DNA of 64,000 nt from positions 1,550,001-1,614,000 of the forward strand of contig NZ_VTGX01000001.1 of assembly GCF_009729095.1 (NCBI RefSeq), given 5' to 3'. Position 1 is the stretch's first letter. Each line of letters begins with the position of its first letter. The notes under the pieces were generated by a model, which worked only from the letters and a program-made list of their open reading frames with translations, did not search any database and was not told the origin of the DNA. Origin of the DNA: Mycolicibacterium sp. CBMA 247 (GTDB lineage Bacteria; Actinomycetota; Actinomycetes; Mycobacteriales; Mycobacteriaceae). Shown piece after piece: positions 45,053 through 53,985 of this stretch. Both the position numbers and the translations under genes were made by a program.

Positions 45053-46300
45053 TCAGACTGCGGCTTTGTCGGGGCTGGGCTTGGTGGCCTCGCGAACTTC
45101 TGCGGGCACCACCGAGTTGGTGGTGTCGTCCCAATCGGCGTTGACGTTCTTGTGGTCGACCTTCTGCTGCTGGGCACGCCACCACATGTAGCCGGACAGC
45201 GCGACCAGGATCAGGAAGATCAAGCCGTCGCCGGCCAGCGCGGCCCCGGTCAGCGACTCGACCCCGTGCGACAGCCAGAAGGCCAGCGCGCCGACAAGAC
45301 CCGCGGCGGGCAGCGTGATCAGCCACGCCATCGCCATGCGTCCGGCCACCGCCCAGCGCACCTCGGCGCCGGGCTTGCCGACGCCGCTGCCGAGGATCGA
45401 GCCCGTGGCGACGTGGGTGGTGGACAGCGCCATACCGGCGGCGCTGGAGCTCAAAATGATTGCGGCCGAAGATGCTTCAGCCGCAAGGCCCTGCGGGGAC
45501 TCGATCTCGACCAGACCCTTTCCCAGGGTGCGGATGACGCGCCAGCCGCCGATATAGGTGCCCAGTCCGATGGCCAGTGCGCAGGACGCGATGATCCACA
45601 CCGGCAGGCCGTTCTGCTTCACATCCCCGCTCAGGTGACCGGTGGTGATGAGCGCGAGCGCGATGACGCCCATGGTCTTCTGGGCGTCATTTGTGCCGTG
45701 CGACAGTGCGACCAGTGAGGCCGTGGCGATCTGGCCCCAGCGGAAACCCTGTTCGCGACGCTTCTTCAGCACGTTCCGGGTGATGCGGTAGACCAGCCAC
45801 GTTCCGGCGGTGGCGACGAGGCAGGCGATGAACGGAGCAGCGACCGCGGGGATGAGGACCTTCTGGAGGACGCCGGACCAGTTGACCCCGGACAGGCCGA
45901 TGGCCGCCAAGCCGGCGCCGATCAGCCCGCCGAAGAGCGCATGCGATGAGCTGGACGGAATGCCGAAGAGCCAGGTCAGCAGGTTCCAGAGGATGCCGCC
46001 GATGAGGCCGGCGAAGATGATGGTGAGACCGGTCGAGGCATCGATTCCGGATACCAACGAACCCGTCTTGCTGTCCTGGATCTTGAGCACCGACGTGGTC
46101 ACCGTCACGGCCACCTCGACCGAGAGGAACGCGCCGACCAGGTTGAGGACTCCCGCCAGGATCACGGCGGTCTTCGGCTTCAACGCCCCGGTGGCGATCG
46201 ACGTCGCCATCGCGTTTCCGGTGTCGTGGAAGCCATTTGTGAAATCGAAGGCCAATGCTGTTGCTATCAGCAACACCAGAATGATCAGCTCAGCGCTCAT
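45053..46300 (-). CDS. pitA: Low-affinity inorganic phosphate transporter PitA
   Basis: This 415-residue PiT-family transporter has the signature FDFTNGFHDTGNAMATSIAT (residues 19-38) and the second repeat VALSHGTNDAQKTMGVIALA (near residue 197), both typical of phosphate:cation symporters. About ten membrane segments are present. The ATG at 46300 (MSAELIILVLLIATALA) is chosen; the frame extends only 16 non-family residues upstream. Directly repeated GTTCA[T/C]C boxes 85-102 bp upstream resemble an actinobacterial Pho box. M. tuberculosis counterpart: Rv0545c. Confidence 0.93.
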   Translation of the reverse strand: MSAELIILVLLIATALAFDFTNGFHDTGNAMATSIATGALKPKTAVILAGVLNLVGAFLSVEVAVTVTTSVLKIQDSKTGSLVSGIDASTGLTIIFAGLIGGILWNLLTWLFGIPSSSSHALFGGLIGAGLAAIGLSGVNWSGVLQKVLIPAVAAPFIACLVATAGTWLVYRITRNVLKKRREQGFRWGQIATASLVALSHGTNDAQKTMGVIALALITTGHLSGDVKQNGLPVWIIASCALAIGLGTYIGGWRVIRTLGKGLVEIESPQGLAAEASSAAIILSSSAAGMALSTTHVATGSILGSGVGKPGAEVRWAVAGRMAMAWLITLPAAGLVGALAFWLSHGVESLTGAALAGDGLIFLILVALSGYMWWRAQQQKVDHKNVNADWDDTTNSVVPAEVREATKPSPDKAAV

Positions 46301-46384
46301 GGCGGTAATTCTGTCGGACGATCGGCGATTTTGACCAGCCGGAAACACCTCGCTGAGCTGGGGATTCGGTTACGCTCCAGATGA

Positions 46385-46402
46385 GTTCATCGAGTGTTCA
46401 CC
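46385..46402. promoter_or_regulatory. Pho-box-like direct repeat upstream of pitA
   Basis: GTTCATC (46385-46391) and GTTCACC (46396-46402) are repeated with 11-bp periodicity, matching the PhoP direct-repeat unit known from Streptomyces. It lies 85 bp upstream of the pitA ATG and also upstream of the divergent DUF3349 gene. Confidence 0.5.
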
Positions 46403-46571
46403 TTGGCAATGCGGATTGTTTGCCGGGGGGGTTTGCCGATCCCTGCGCGGCCGATAAGTTCACTGCGAGCCAGAGTTGGTTGGCACTACTAACATCAATG
46501 CCGTCTTCCGGCTCATGCTCAGTTTCATGACCGGCGAAGCTGACTCGGGTGCACCATCAGGAGTAGGCGCA

Positions 46572-46925
46572 GTGAATGCATTTCTCGCGAAGATCGCGGC
46601 CTGGCTGAATGCCGGGTACCCCGAGGGGGTGCCGGGACCAGACCGGGTGCCGTTGTTGGCGCTGCTGGCCCGGCGCCTGACCAATGACGAAGTCAAAGCC
46701 GTCGCACAAGATCTCATCGATCGCGGTGACTTCGATCATATCGACATCGGTGTGCTGATCACCCAGATCACCGACGAACTGCCCCGCACCGAAGACGTCG
46801 AGCGGGTGCGGGAGCGACTCGCGGCCAAGGGGTGGCCGTTGGACGATCCGCGCGATGCCGAGGGCATCAACGATGCCGGCAGCAACAACGGGGACGACCC
46901 GGAGGCGTCGGGGGGTCCGGCATAG
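46572..46925 (+). CDS. DUF3349 protein, second paralogue
   Basis: This 117-residue protein contains the DUF3349 block IAAWLNAGYPEGVPGPDRVPLL (residues 8-29) and RVRERLAAKGWPL near residue 84, clearly paralogous to the 44,425 gene. The GTG at 46572 is chosen because AGGAG lies 9 bases upstream and the domain begins there; the frame is open to a TTG at 46476. The C-terminus is acidic and disordered-looking (INDAGSNNGDDPEASGGPA). It ends 2 bp before the menE start, so the two are probably co-translated. Confidence 0.82.
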   Translation: MNAFLAKIAAWLNAGYPEGVPGPDRVPLLALLARRLTNDEVKAVAQDLIDRGDFDHIDIGVLITQITDELPRTEDVERVRERLAAKGWPLDDPRDAEGINDAGSNNGDDPEASGGPA

Positions 46926-46927
46926 CC

Positions 46928-48088
46928 GTGCTGCGCCCCGTCACCGTCGGATTCCCGCCGGATGAGTTGCTGACGGTACTCGATGACGTGCTGACCGGAC
47001 GCGGGTCGGCAATCCTTCCGGTCCCCGCCGACGACGAGCGTCAGAGCTCCCTGCTGACAACCGCTTTGCGCGCCGGGGAAGAAATCGACGACGACGTCGC
47101 GGTGGTGATCTCGACGTCGGGCACCACCGGCGAGCCCAAGGGCGCGCTGCTGACCGCGGGCGCGTTGAAGGCCAGTGCCGAATCCACCCACGCCCGACTG
47201 GGTGGTGGCGGACGGTGGCTGCTCGCCCTGCCCGCCTATCACATTGCGGGCCTGCAGGTTCTGGTACGCAGTGCGCTGGCCGGCACCACGCCCGTCACCG
47301 TCGCGGCATCCTTCGATCCGAGCGAACTGCCCTCGGCGGTCGCCGCTTTGGGAAGTGGACGGCGCTACGCCTCGCTGGTGGCGGTGCAGCTGGACAAGTC
47401 CTTGCGCGATCCAGCCGCCGCGGCCGCGCTCGCCGACCTCGATGCCGTTCTGATCGGCGGTGGGCCGATGCCTGCCGGTGTGGCCGAACGTGCGGAGGCG
47501 GCCGGGGTGAACGTGGTCCGCACCTACGGGATGAGCGAGACCGCGGGCGGCTGCGTGTACGACGGAGTGGCGCTGGACGGGGTTTCGGTGCGCATCGGAG
47601 CCGCCCCGGCGGCGACATCGGGCATCGACAATTCCCGCATCCTGCTGGGCGGCGTCACCCTGGCCAAGGGGTACCGCAACCCAGCCAGTCCGGACCCGTT
47701 CGCCGAGCCCGGCTGGTTTCGTACCGACGACCTTGGTGCCGTTGATGATTCGGGAGTGTTGCGGGTGCTGGGACGGGTAGACGAGGCGGTCAGCACCGGC
47801 GGGCTGACGGTTCTGCCGCACCTGGTGGAAACGGCACTGGCCGGACACCCCGCGATCGCCGACTGCGCGGTGTTCGGGGTCCCCGACGAGCGGCTCGGTC
47901 AGCGGGTGGTGGCCGCCCTCGTGTTGACCCCGGGTTCGACGGCACCGGATGTGGCCGAACTGCGGGCCCACGTGGCGCAGACGCTGGATGCCACCGCGGC
48001 GCCGCGCGAGGTGCACATCGTCGACGAGCTGCCGCGCCGCGGCATCGGCAAGCTCGACCGGCGCACGCTGGCTGCGCGGTTCGGCTGA
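46928..48088 (+). CDS. menE: o-Succinylbenzoate-CoA ligase MenE
   Basis: This 386-residue adenylate-forming ligase converts o-succinylbenzoate to its CoA thioester, the MenB substrate. Motifs are the P-loop VISTSGTTGEPKGALLTAG (near residue 60), RTYGMSETAGGCVYDGV (near residue 198), FRTDDLG and the C-terminal RRGIGKLDRRTL with the catalytic Lys. Like other actinobacterial MenE proteins it is short for an ANL ligase because the N-terminal domain is trimmed. The GTG at 46928 directly follows the DUF3349 stop. It corresponds to M. tuberculosis Rv0542c (362 residues). Confidence 0.93.
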   Translation: MLRPVTVGFPPDELLTVLDDVLTGRGSAILPVPADDERQSSLLTTALRAGEEIDDDVAVVISTSGTTGEPKGALLTAGALKASAESTHARLGGGGRWLLALPAYHIAGLQVLVRSALAGTTPVTVAASFDPSELPSAVAALGSGRRYASLVAVQLDKSLRDPAAAAALADLDAVLIGGGPMPAGVAERAEAAGVNVVRTYGMSETAGGCVYDGVALDGVSVRIGAAPAATSGIDNSRILLGGVTLAKGYRNPASPDPFAEPGWFRTDDLGAVDDSGVLRVLGRVDEAVSTGGLTVLPHLVETALAGHPAIADCAVFGVPDERLGQRVVAALVLTPGSTAPDVAELRAHVAQTLDATAAPREVHIVDELPRRGIGKLDRRTLAARFG

Positions 48089-48115
48089 GCCCACATGTGC
48101 CCTTAGGATCCAGCA

Positions 48116-48161
48116 CAACGCAATGGTCGTTTCTGGTCGCCCGGCAACGACCATTACGTTG
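48116..48161. repeat. Palindromic element downstream of menE
   Basis: Arms of 16 bases (48116-48131, 48146-48161), CAACGcAATGGTCGTT and its complement, pair with one mismatch around a 14-base loop. It lies 27 bp after menE and before the next gene, and could be a terminator or an intergenic repeat. Confidence 0.6.
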
Positions 48162-48227
48162 ATCTCGAGGCACGCCACCGCACCTGCGGCCCGACAATTC
48201 GATTGCCGGCTTGGGCATGATGGAGAC

Positions 48228-48842
48228 ATGCGCCGAGAAGTGACCTCCGTGGATGACCTGCGCGCCGTCGTCGGCCACCCCACCGCCGCCGTCGCCAACA
48301 AGGTGACCGCCCGGCTGTCGGAAGCACAGCAGGACTGGCTCACGCAGTCGCCGCTGGGCTTCGTGGCGACCACCGATGCGCAGGGCCGCGTCGACGTCTC
48401 CCCCAAGGGGGACCCGCCGGGTTTCGTACAGATCATCGACGACACCACGATCGCGATCCCGGAACGGCCGGGCAACAGGCGGGTCGACGGCTACCTCAAC
48501 GTGCTGCAGCGCCCGCACGTCGGCACGGTGTTCGTCATCCCGGGCCGCGGTGACACCCTGCGGATCAACGGCACGGCCCGGATCCTTTCCGACGCGGAGT
48601 ATTTCGACGCCATGGTGGTGGATGGCAAGCGGCCGATCCTGGCGCTGGAGATCGCCATCGAAGAGGTGTTCTTCCACTGCCCCAAGGCATTTCTGCGCTC
48701 CGATGCGTGGAAGCCCGAGACCTGGAATCCGACCGCGGTGCCTTCGGTGGCGCAGATGGCCAAGGCGTTCAAACCCGATCAGAGCCAGCAGGAGCTCGAC
48801 GCGTATTACAGCGAGGACAACCTGCGCAAGATCCTGTACTAA
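48228..48842 (+). CDS. PNPOx-family FMN-binding protein (MSMEG_1061-like)
   Basis: This 204-residue split-barrel protein begins MRREVTSVDDLRAVVG. It has FVATTDAQGRVDVSPKGDPPG (near residue 46), IPERPGNRRVDGYLNVLQRP and FFHCPKAFLRSDAWKPETW, hallmarks of the pyridoxamine-phosphate-oxidase-related family that binds FMN. A GGAGA ribosome site precedes the ATG. It stands alone between menE and the TetR gene. No specific substrate can be assigned. Confidence 0.86.
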   Translation: MRREVTSVDDLRAVVGHPTAAVANKVTARLSEAQQDWLTQSPLGFVATTDAQGRVDVSPKGDPPGFVQIIDDTTIAIPERPGNRRVDGYLNVLQRPHVGTVFVIPGRGDTLRINGTARILSDAEYFDAMVVDGKRPILALEIAIEEVFFHCPKAFLRSDAWKPETWNPTAVPSVAQMAKAFKPDQSQQELDAYYSEDNLRKILY

Positions 48843-48904
48843 GCCGCCTCGGCCTTCTCGATACGCCGGGCCAGCTCGGTGCCGCAGAACAATTGATCCG
48901 AGCC
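48839..48904 (-). pseudogene. Possible remnant of a gene start (acetyltransferase-like)
   Basis: The minus strand reads SDQLFCGTELARRIEKAEAA and then a stop, resembling the N-terminus of some mycobacterial GNAT-type proteins cut short. Only about 20 residues remain, so this may be chance. It overlaps the end of the PNPOx gene by 4 bp. Confidence 0.2.
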
Positions 48905-48998
48905 CGCGTTTGAGCCACCGTTGATACCCACGTCGATATTGTGCCCACACAGGCGTTTCCGAAATGTCCGGCCCCCTGGCGGGCGTTGTTGCAAACGG

Positions 48999-49661
48999 TC
49001 AGCCGGGCGGTCCGGCGGGTTCCCACGTTCGCATCGCCGTATCGAGTGCCTCTTCGTCCAGTGCGCCCACCGGCACCGGCGCCTGGTCGCTGCGGTAGCG
49101 CATGCCATCTATCAGGATGGCTACATAGCGGCGCCACAGTTCCGGCTCGACGTGACCCGCCCATTCGCTGACCGTGCCGGCCAGCAGGCTCAAGATCGGC
49201 ATGTCCGTGGGTTCGATATCGGGCCTCAGGTAGCCGTCGTCACGTGCCCGCTCAACGATTTTCGAGACCGGCGGGGACAGGCGCAGGCGCGAACACTCGA
49301 CCCGGTGACCACCGTAGGCCTTGCTGTAGACCATCTCGCGCAGCCCTCGATCGGTCGCGGTCAGTTCGGAGGACTGCTCCACGAACCACACGAACCCGTC
49401 CCACGAATTCTCTTTCCGCAGAGCGGTTTCCGCGATTCCGACAATCTGATCGATTCCGTCCTCGAACACCGCGTCGAGCAGCTCTTCCTTCGTGGCGAAT
49501 CGTCGGTACACCGTACCCACTCCGACATTGGCGTGATGCGCCACGTCGTTGAGCGTCGCCTCGAGCCCTTTTTCGGCGAACAGTTCCCGCGCGGCGTCGA
49601 TCACGCGCTGCCGATTGCGCTCTGCGTCCCTGCGCAGTGCGCGGCGAGGTTCCTCGGTCAT
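48999..49661 (-). CDS. TetR-family regulator of the MmpS/MmpL locus
   Basis: This 220-residue TetR regulator has an N-terminal HTH, DAERNRQRVIDAARELFAEKG (residues 12-32), LEATLNDVAHHANVGVGTVYRRF (residues 33-55), and a C-terminal helical ligand domain. It is divergent from mmpS, and the space between contains a perfect 10-bp inverted repeat (ATAAGTGGAT-N7-ATCCACTTAT). It therefore most likely represses the MmpS/MmpL pair and itself, like other TetR regulators of mycobacterial MmpL loci. The effector is unknown. Confidence 0.9.
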   Translation of the reverse strand: MTEEPRRALRRDAERNRQRVIDAARELFAEKGLEATLNDVAHHANVGVGTVYRRFATKEELLDAVFEDGIDQIVGIAETALRKENSWDGFVWFVEQSSELTATDRGLREMVYSKAYGGHRVECSRLRLSPPVSKIVERARDDGYLRPDIEPTDMPILSLLAGTVSEWAGHVEPELWRRYVAILIDGMRYRSDQAPVPVGALDEEALDTAMRTWEPAGPPG

Positions 49662-49687
49662 ATCTTCCAGCTTAAGTGATCGTCGTC

Positions 49688-49714
49688 ATAAGTGGATTGA
49701 AACTATCCACTTAT
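49688..49714. promoter_or_regulatory. Candidate TetR operator upstream of mmpS
   Basis: A perfect inverted repeat of 10-bp arms, ATAAGTGGAT and ATCCACTTAT, with a 7-base spacer (27 bp in all) lies 27 bp from the TetR start and 140 bp before mmpS. Size and symmetry suit a TetR dimer site. Confidence 0.7.
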
Positions 49715-49813
49715 TCGGCTAACTTTACCCCCGAACTGCGTAGGCCGCCGAATACCCCGGTCGTAGCGAAACGCATCGAACATTGGGAGGCCCCAGATTG
49801 ACCGCAGTCACCG

Positions 49814-49846
49814 CGTGGCATCACGCCACGGTCCTCCACCTGGAGG
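49814..49846 (+). promoter_or_regulatory. Hairpins in the mmpS leader covering the ribosome site
   Basis: CGTGGC/GCCACG (49814-49830) and CCTCCA/TGGAGG (49833-49846) are adjacent perfect inverted repeats. The second pairs with the GGAGG Shine-Dalgarno of mmpS (ATG at 49854), though a realistic RNA stem is only about 4 bp (CTCC/GGAG). Confidence 0.35.
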
Positions 49847-49853
49847 GGCCGCA

Positions 49854-50279
49854 ATGATCAGCGCATTTCGCCGAATGTGGCTCCCGGTACTGGTGATCGT
49901 CGCCGTTGTGGCGGGTGGACTGATCGTGATGAACGTACGCAAGGTGTTCGGTTCGAATCCCGTTGTGGTGACGGATAAGTCGTCGGACAACGCAGAGGAC
50001 TTCAACCCGAAGTTCGTGAAGTACGAGGTGTTCGGATCGGGCACTGCGGCCGTGATCAATTACATGGACCTCGAAGGCAAGCCGCAGCGCGTCCCGTCCA
50101 CGCCTTTGCCGTGGACGTTGACCCTGCAGACCACCTTGCCGTCGGTCATGCCCAACATCCTGGCCCAGGGCGACGGCGACAGCATCAGCTGCCGAGTCAC
50201 CGTCGATGACGAGGTCAAACAAGAGAGGACCGCCAGCGGCATGAACGCTGAAACCTTCTGCTTTGTGAAGGCCGCATGA
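49854..50279 (+). CDS. mmpS: MmpS-family membrane protein
   Basis: This 141-residue MmpS protein has one N-terminal membrane anchor ([21 protein letters not shown], residues 8-28) and an extracytoplasmic domain with [23 protein letters not shown] and [22 protein letters not shown]. MmpS proteins are accessory partners of MmpL transporters, in siderophore or lipid export for MmpS4/5. The ATG at 49854 follows GGAGGGG. Its stop overlaps the MmpL start by 4 bp. Which MmpS subgroup it belongs to cannot be fixed here. Confidence 0.92.
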   Translation: MISAFRRMWLPVLVIVAVVAGGLIVMNVRKVFGSNPVVVTDKSSDNAEDFNPKFVKYEVFGSGTAAVINYMDLEGKPQRVPSTPLPWTLTLQTTLPSVMPNILAQGDGDSISCRVTVDDEVKQERTASGMNAETFCFVKAA

Positions 50280-53173
50280 GCGCGCCGGTCGACGACACTC
50301 CGACCGACGCCATCGCAACAGGTCGGCACGCGGCCCGCCCACGGATACCGCGGTTCATCCGAACGTTTGCGGTTCCGATCATCCTGGCGTGGATTGCGAT
50401 CGTTGCCGTACTCAACACCGTCGTCCCGCAACTCGAGGAAGTCGGCAAGCTGCGCGCCGTGTCGATGAGTCCCAACGACGCGCCGTCGATGATCGCCACC
50501 AAGCGAGTCGGCAAGGTGTTCCAGGAGTACGACACCAGCAGCTCGGTGATGATCGTGCTCGAAGGCGAAAAGCCGCTGGGCATCGAGGCGCACGCCTTCT
50601 ACGACCAGATGGTTCGCGACCTGCGTGCCGACACCACCCACGTCCAGCACGTCCAGGACTTCTGGGGCGACACGCTGACCGCCAAGGGGGCCCAGAGCGC
50701 CGACGGCAAGGCCGCCTACGTCCAGGTCTACATCGCCGGCGATCAGGGTGAAACGCTGGCCAACGAGTCGGTCGAGGCGGTGCGCCACATCGCCTCTGAA
50801 AACCCCGCTCCGGCAGGCGTGAAGGCCTATGTGACGGGACCCGCGGCGACGAGTACCGATCAGAACGAGGTCGGCGACAAGAGCATGGAGTTGATCGAAC
50901 TGGTCACCTTCGCCGTCATCGCCGTCATGCTACTGGCGGTTTACCGGTCCGTCATCACGATGCTCATCGTGATAGCGATGGTGGTGCTCGAGCTGTCTGC
51001 CGCTCGGGGGCTGGTGGCATTCCTGGGATTCCACAATGTCTTCGGTCTGACGACGTTTGCCACCAACCTGTTGGTGACCTTGGCGATCGCTGCATCCACC
51101 GACTACGCGATCTTCCTGATCGGTCGATATCAGGAAGCACGAAGAGCCGGGGAGGATCGAGAAACCGCGTATTACACCATGTTCCACGGGACGGCGCATG
51201 TGGTGCTGGCCTCGGGCCTGACGATCGCCGGAGCCACGCTATGCCTGCACTTCACCCGGTTGCCGTACTTCCAGACGATGGGCTTCCCGCTGTCTGTCGG
51301 CATGGTCATCGTGGTCGCCGCAGCCCTGACGCTCGGTCCCGCAGTGCTCTCGGTGTGCAGCCGCTTCGGCAAAGTCCTGGAACCCAAACGCATAACCCAG
51401 TCGCGGGGGTGGCACCGTGTCGGTACCGCAACCGTTCGCTGGCCCGGGGCAATCCTAGTGTCCGCCATCGCCGCATCGCTGGTCGGTCTCATCGCGCTGC
51501 CCGGCTACCACACCACCTACAACGACCGCATCTATCTGCCCGATGACGTTCCCGCGAACGTCGGCTACGCGGCGGCCTTCCGGCACTTCTCCGAAGCCAA
51601 GATGAACCCGGACCTGATGATGATCGAGACCGATCGCGATCTGCGGAATCCGGCGGACTTCCTGGTCATCGACAAGATCGCCAAGGCGCTCAGAAACGTA
51701 CACGGCATCGCTCAGGTACAGACCATCACCAGGCCCGACGGTGACCCGATCAAGCATTCGACCATCCCCTACTCGGTCGGTCAGAGCGGCACCAGCCAGA
51801 TCATGAACAACGACTACATGCAGACCAATCTGGACAACATCCTCAAACAGGCCGACGACCTGCAGACCAGCATCGACTCGATGACCGAGATGATGAGCAT
51901 CCAGACGGAACTGGCCGCGGTGTCGCAACGGATGGCCGACAAGATGAAGACCACGTCCGGCGACATGAATGAAGTACGGGACCACCTGGCCGATTTCGAC
52001 GATTTCTTCCGGCCGATCCGCAACTACTTCTACTGGGAACCGCACTGCTACGACATCCCGGTCTGCTGGTCCATGCGGTCGATCTTCGAAAGCCTCGACG
52101 GCATCAACACGATGTCCGACGACTTCCAGGACCTGGTTCCCGAGATGCAACGCATGGCCGACCTGATGCCGCGGATGGTTGCCGTGATGCCGGCACAGAT
52201 CCAGACCATGAAGAACCAGAAGCAGACGCTTCTGAACCAATATCAGGTCCAGAAGGCGCAGCAGGACCAGACGATGGCGATGCAGGAGAACTCCACCGCG
52301 ATGGGCGAGGCGTTCGATACGGCCAAGAACGACGACTCGTTCTACCTGCCGCCGGAAGCCTTCGAGACCGCCGACTTCCAGCGGGGCATCAAGTTGTTCA
52401 TGTCGCCCGACGGACATGCGGTGCGGTTCACCATCATTCACCAAGGTGATCCACTGACGCAGGAAGGAACGTCACGCGTCGAACCGCTCAAGATCGCGGC
52501 GGCCGACGCGATCAAGGGGACGCCGTTCGAGGGAGCCTCGATCTACCTCGGCGGCAGTGCGGCCATGTACAACGACATGCAACTGGGCGCCGATTACGAC
52601 TTGATCATCGTCGCAGCGGCGGCCCTGATCCTGATCTTCATCATCATGCTGGTCCTCACCCGCGCCGTGGTGGCCTCAGCGGTGATCGTCGGCACGGTGG
52701 CGCTGAGTCTGGCCTCAGCGTTCGGACTGTCGGTGCTGCTGTGGCAACACATCGTGGGTATCCCACTGCACTGGATGGTGCTGCCGATGTCGGTCATCGT
52801 CCTGCTGGCCGTCGGCGCGGACTACAACCTTTTGCTCGTCTCGCGAATAAAGGAAGAGATCCATGCGGGGTTGAAGACCGGCATTATTCGCGCCATGGTC
52901 GGCACCGGCGCCGTGGTCACGGCCGCGGGTCTGGTCTTCGCCTTCACCATGGGATCGATGGCGGTCAGCAGTCTGATCATCATCGGTCAGGTCGGTACGA
53001 CCATCGGCCTCGGCTTGCTGTTCGACACCCTCGTGGTCCGGTCGCTGATGACACCGTCCATCGCCACGCTGCTCGGGCGCTGGTTCTGGTGGCCACAACG
53101 GGTCCGTCAGCGTCCGTTGCCGCAACCCTGGCCGCAGCCGATCCAACGAGACCCCCAGGAGGCCCTGGTCTGA
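50276..53173 (+). CDS. mmpL: MmpL-family RND transporter
   Basis: This 965-residue RND transporter of the MmpL type has two MMPL blocks. The first membrane cluster includes [20 protein letters not shown] (near residue 260), and the second includes [21 protein letters not shown] (near residue 835) with the conserved Asp-Tyr pairs of the proton relay. The extracytoplasmic region carries a helical repeat-like stretch rich in Met/Gln ([20 protein letters not shown] near residue 645). Size matches MmpL4/5 (about 965). It is coupled to mmpS and followed at once by two small exported proteins. The exported substrate is unknown. Confidence 0.93.
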   Translation: MSAPVDDTPTDAIATGRHAARPRIPRFIRTFAVPIILAWIAIVAVLNTVVPQLEEVGKLRAVSMSPNDAPSMIATKRVGKVFQEYDTSSSVMIVLEGEKPLGIEAHAFYDQMVRDLRADTTHVQHVQDFWGDTLTAKGAQSADGKAAYVQVYIAGDQGETLANESVEAVRHIASENPAPAGVKAYVTGPAATSTDQNEVGDKSMELIELVTFAVIAVMLLAVYRSVITMLIVIAMVVLELSAARGLVAFLGFHNVFGLTTFATNLLVTLAIAASTDYAIFLIGRYQEARRAGEDRETAYYTMFHGTAHVVLASGLTIAGATLCLHFTRLPYFQTMGFPLSVGMVIVVAAALTLGPAVLSVCSRFGKVLEPKRITQSRGWHRVGTATVRWPGAILVSAIAASLVGLIALPGYHTTYNDRIYLPDDVPANVGYAAAFRHFSEAKMNPDLMMIETDRDLRNPADFLVIDKIAKALRNVHGIAQVQTITRPDGDPIKHSTIPYSVGQSGTSQIMNNDYMQTNLDNILKQADDLQTSIDSMTEMMSIQTELAAVSQRMADKMKTTSGDMNEVRDHLADFDDFFRPIRNYFYWEPHCYDIPVCWSMRSIFESLDGINTMSDDFQDLVPEMQRMADLMPRMVAVMPAQIQTMKNQKQTLLNQYQVQKAQQDQTMAMQENSTAMGEAFDTAKNDDSFYLPPEAFETADFQRGIKLFMSPDGHAVRFTIIHQGDPLTQEGTSRVEPLKIAAADAIKGTPFEGASIYLGGSAAMYNDMQLGADYDLIIVAAAALILIFIIMLVLTRAVVASAVIVGTVALSLASAFGLSVLLWQHIVGIPLHWMVLPMSVIVLLAVGADYNLLLVSRIKEEIHAGLKTGIIRAMVGTGAVVTAAGLVFAFTMGSMAVSSLIIIGQVGTTIGLGLLFDTLVVRSLMTPSIATLLGRWFWWPQRVRQRPLPQPWPQPIQRDPQEALV

Positions 53174-53508
53174 TGAAACGCTCGCTTATCGCCCTGATGG
53201 TCGGCGCGGCAACCAGTCTGGCCGTATCGGCACCGGCGTATGCCGATCCGGACACCGACTTCGCCAACGAGTTGCACACCTTTGGGATCTACGGGCAGAA
53301 GGACTACAACGCCTGGATCGGCAAGCTGGCGTGCAAGCGGTTGCACCAGGGCGTGGACACCACTGCACAGGAGTCGGCGAAGTTCGTGTCAGACCAGTTG
53401 CCGAAGGGTGCCACGACCGAGCAGGCCTGGCAGTTCCTCGGCGGGGCCATCAACTACTACTGCCCGGATCAGCGTGTGGTGCTGGAACACGCCGCGACCG
53501 GGAACTGA
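53173..53508 (+). CDS. DUF732 secreted protein
   Basis: This 111-residue protein has a signal peptide ([24 protein letters not shown]) and a mature DUF732 domain: DTDFANELHTFGIYG, two conserved Cys (in KLACKRL and YYCPDQ) and QAWQFLGGAINYYC. Its ATG overlaps the mmpL stop by 1 bp, so it is co-translated with the transporter. DUF732 proteins are abundant in mycobacteria and of unknown function; coupling to MmpL suggests a periplasmic partner. Confidence 0.88.
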   Translation: MKRSLIALMVGAATSLAVSAPAYADPDTDFANELHTFGIYGQKDYNAWIGKLACKRLHQGVDTTAQESAKFVSDQLPKGATTEQAWQFLGGAINYYCPDQRVVLEHAATGN

Positions 53509-53520
53509 GAGGGACAAAGA

Positions 53521-53985
53521 ATGTCTACCAACGTGATTCGGTGGGCCACCCGGGTTGGGGCAGCGGCACTCGCGGTGGCGGCGACGGTTGGCGCGGTCGC
53601 GCCGGCTGCGTCGGCCGATGCCACCGATGACTACCCGATCCCGAACCGCATTCTCAAGACGCCGTGCACCGCCGAACAGATCATGGCGGCCGCGCGCGAC
53701 GTCGAACCGGTGTACTACGAGCGCTACATGATCGACTACAACAACAAGCCCGCCGCCGATCAGCAAGGCGCCCAAGACCGGATCCGCTGGTTCTTCTCGA
53801 TGGACTATGCCGGGCGCCGCCAGTACTCCGAGAACACCGCCACCAACGCCTTCTACGAGAACATGGCCTGGCGATGGCCGAACTGGGCGAAGCTGTTCTT
53901 CAACAACAAGGGCGTGGCCGCCAACACCACCGATGTCTGCATGAATTACCCACCCGGTGACATGTCGGTCTGGAACTGGACCTGA
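53521..53985 (+). CDS. Secreted DUF5078-type protein
   Basis: This 154-residue exported protein has a signal peptide ending near AASADA (residue 33) and a mature part TDDYPIPNRILKTPCTAEQIM, YYERYMIDYNNKPAADQQ and WPNWAKLFFNNKGVAANTTD with two cysteines. I recognise it as the mycobacterial DUF5078 kind, possibly haem- or lipid-related, but not proven. It is the last gene of the TetR-controlled MmpS-MmpL run and overlaps the convergent YkgB-type gene by 40 bp. Confidence 0.82.
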   Translation: MSTNVIRWATRVGAAALAVAATVGAVAPAASADATDDYPIPNRILKTPCTAEQIMAAARDVEPVYYERYMIDYNNKPAADQQGAQDRIRWFFSMDYAGRRQYSENTATNAFYENMAWRWPNWAKLFFNNKGVAANTTDVCMNYPPGDMSVWNWT

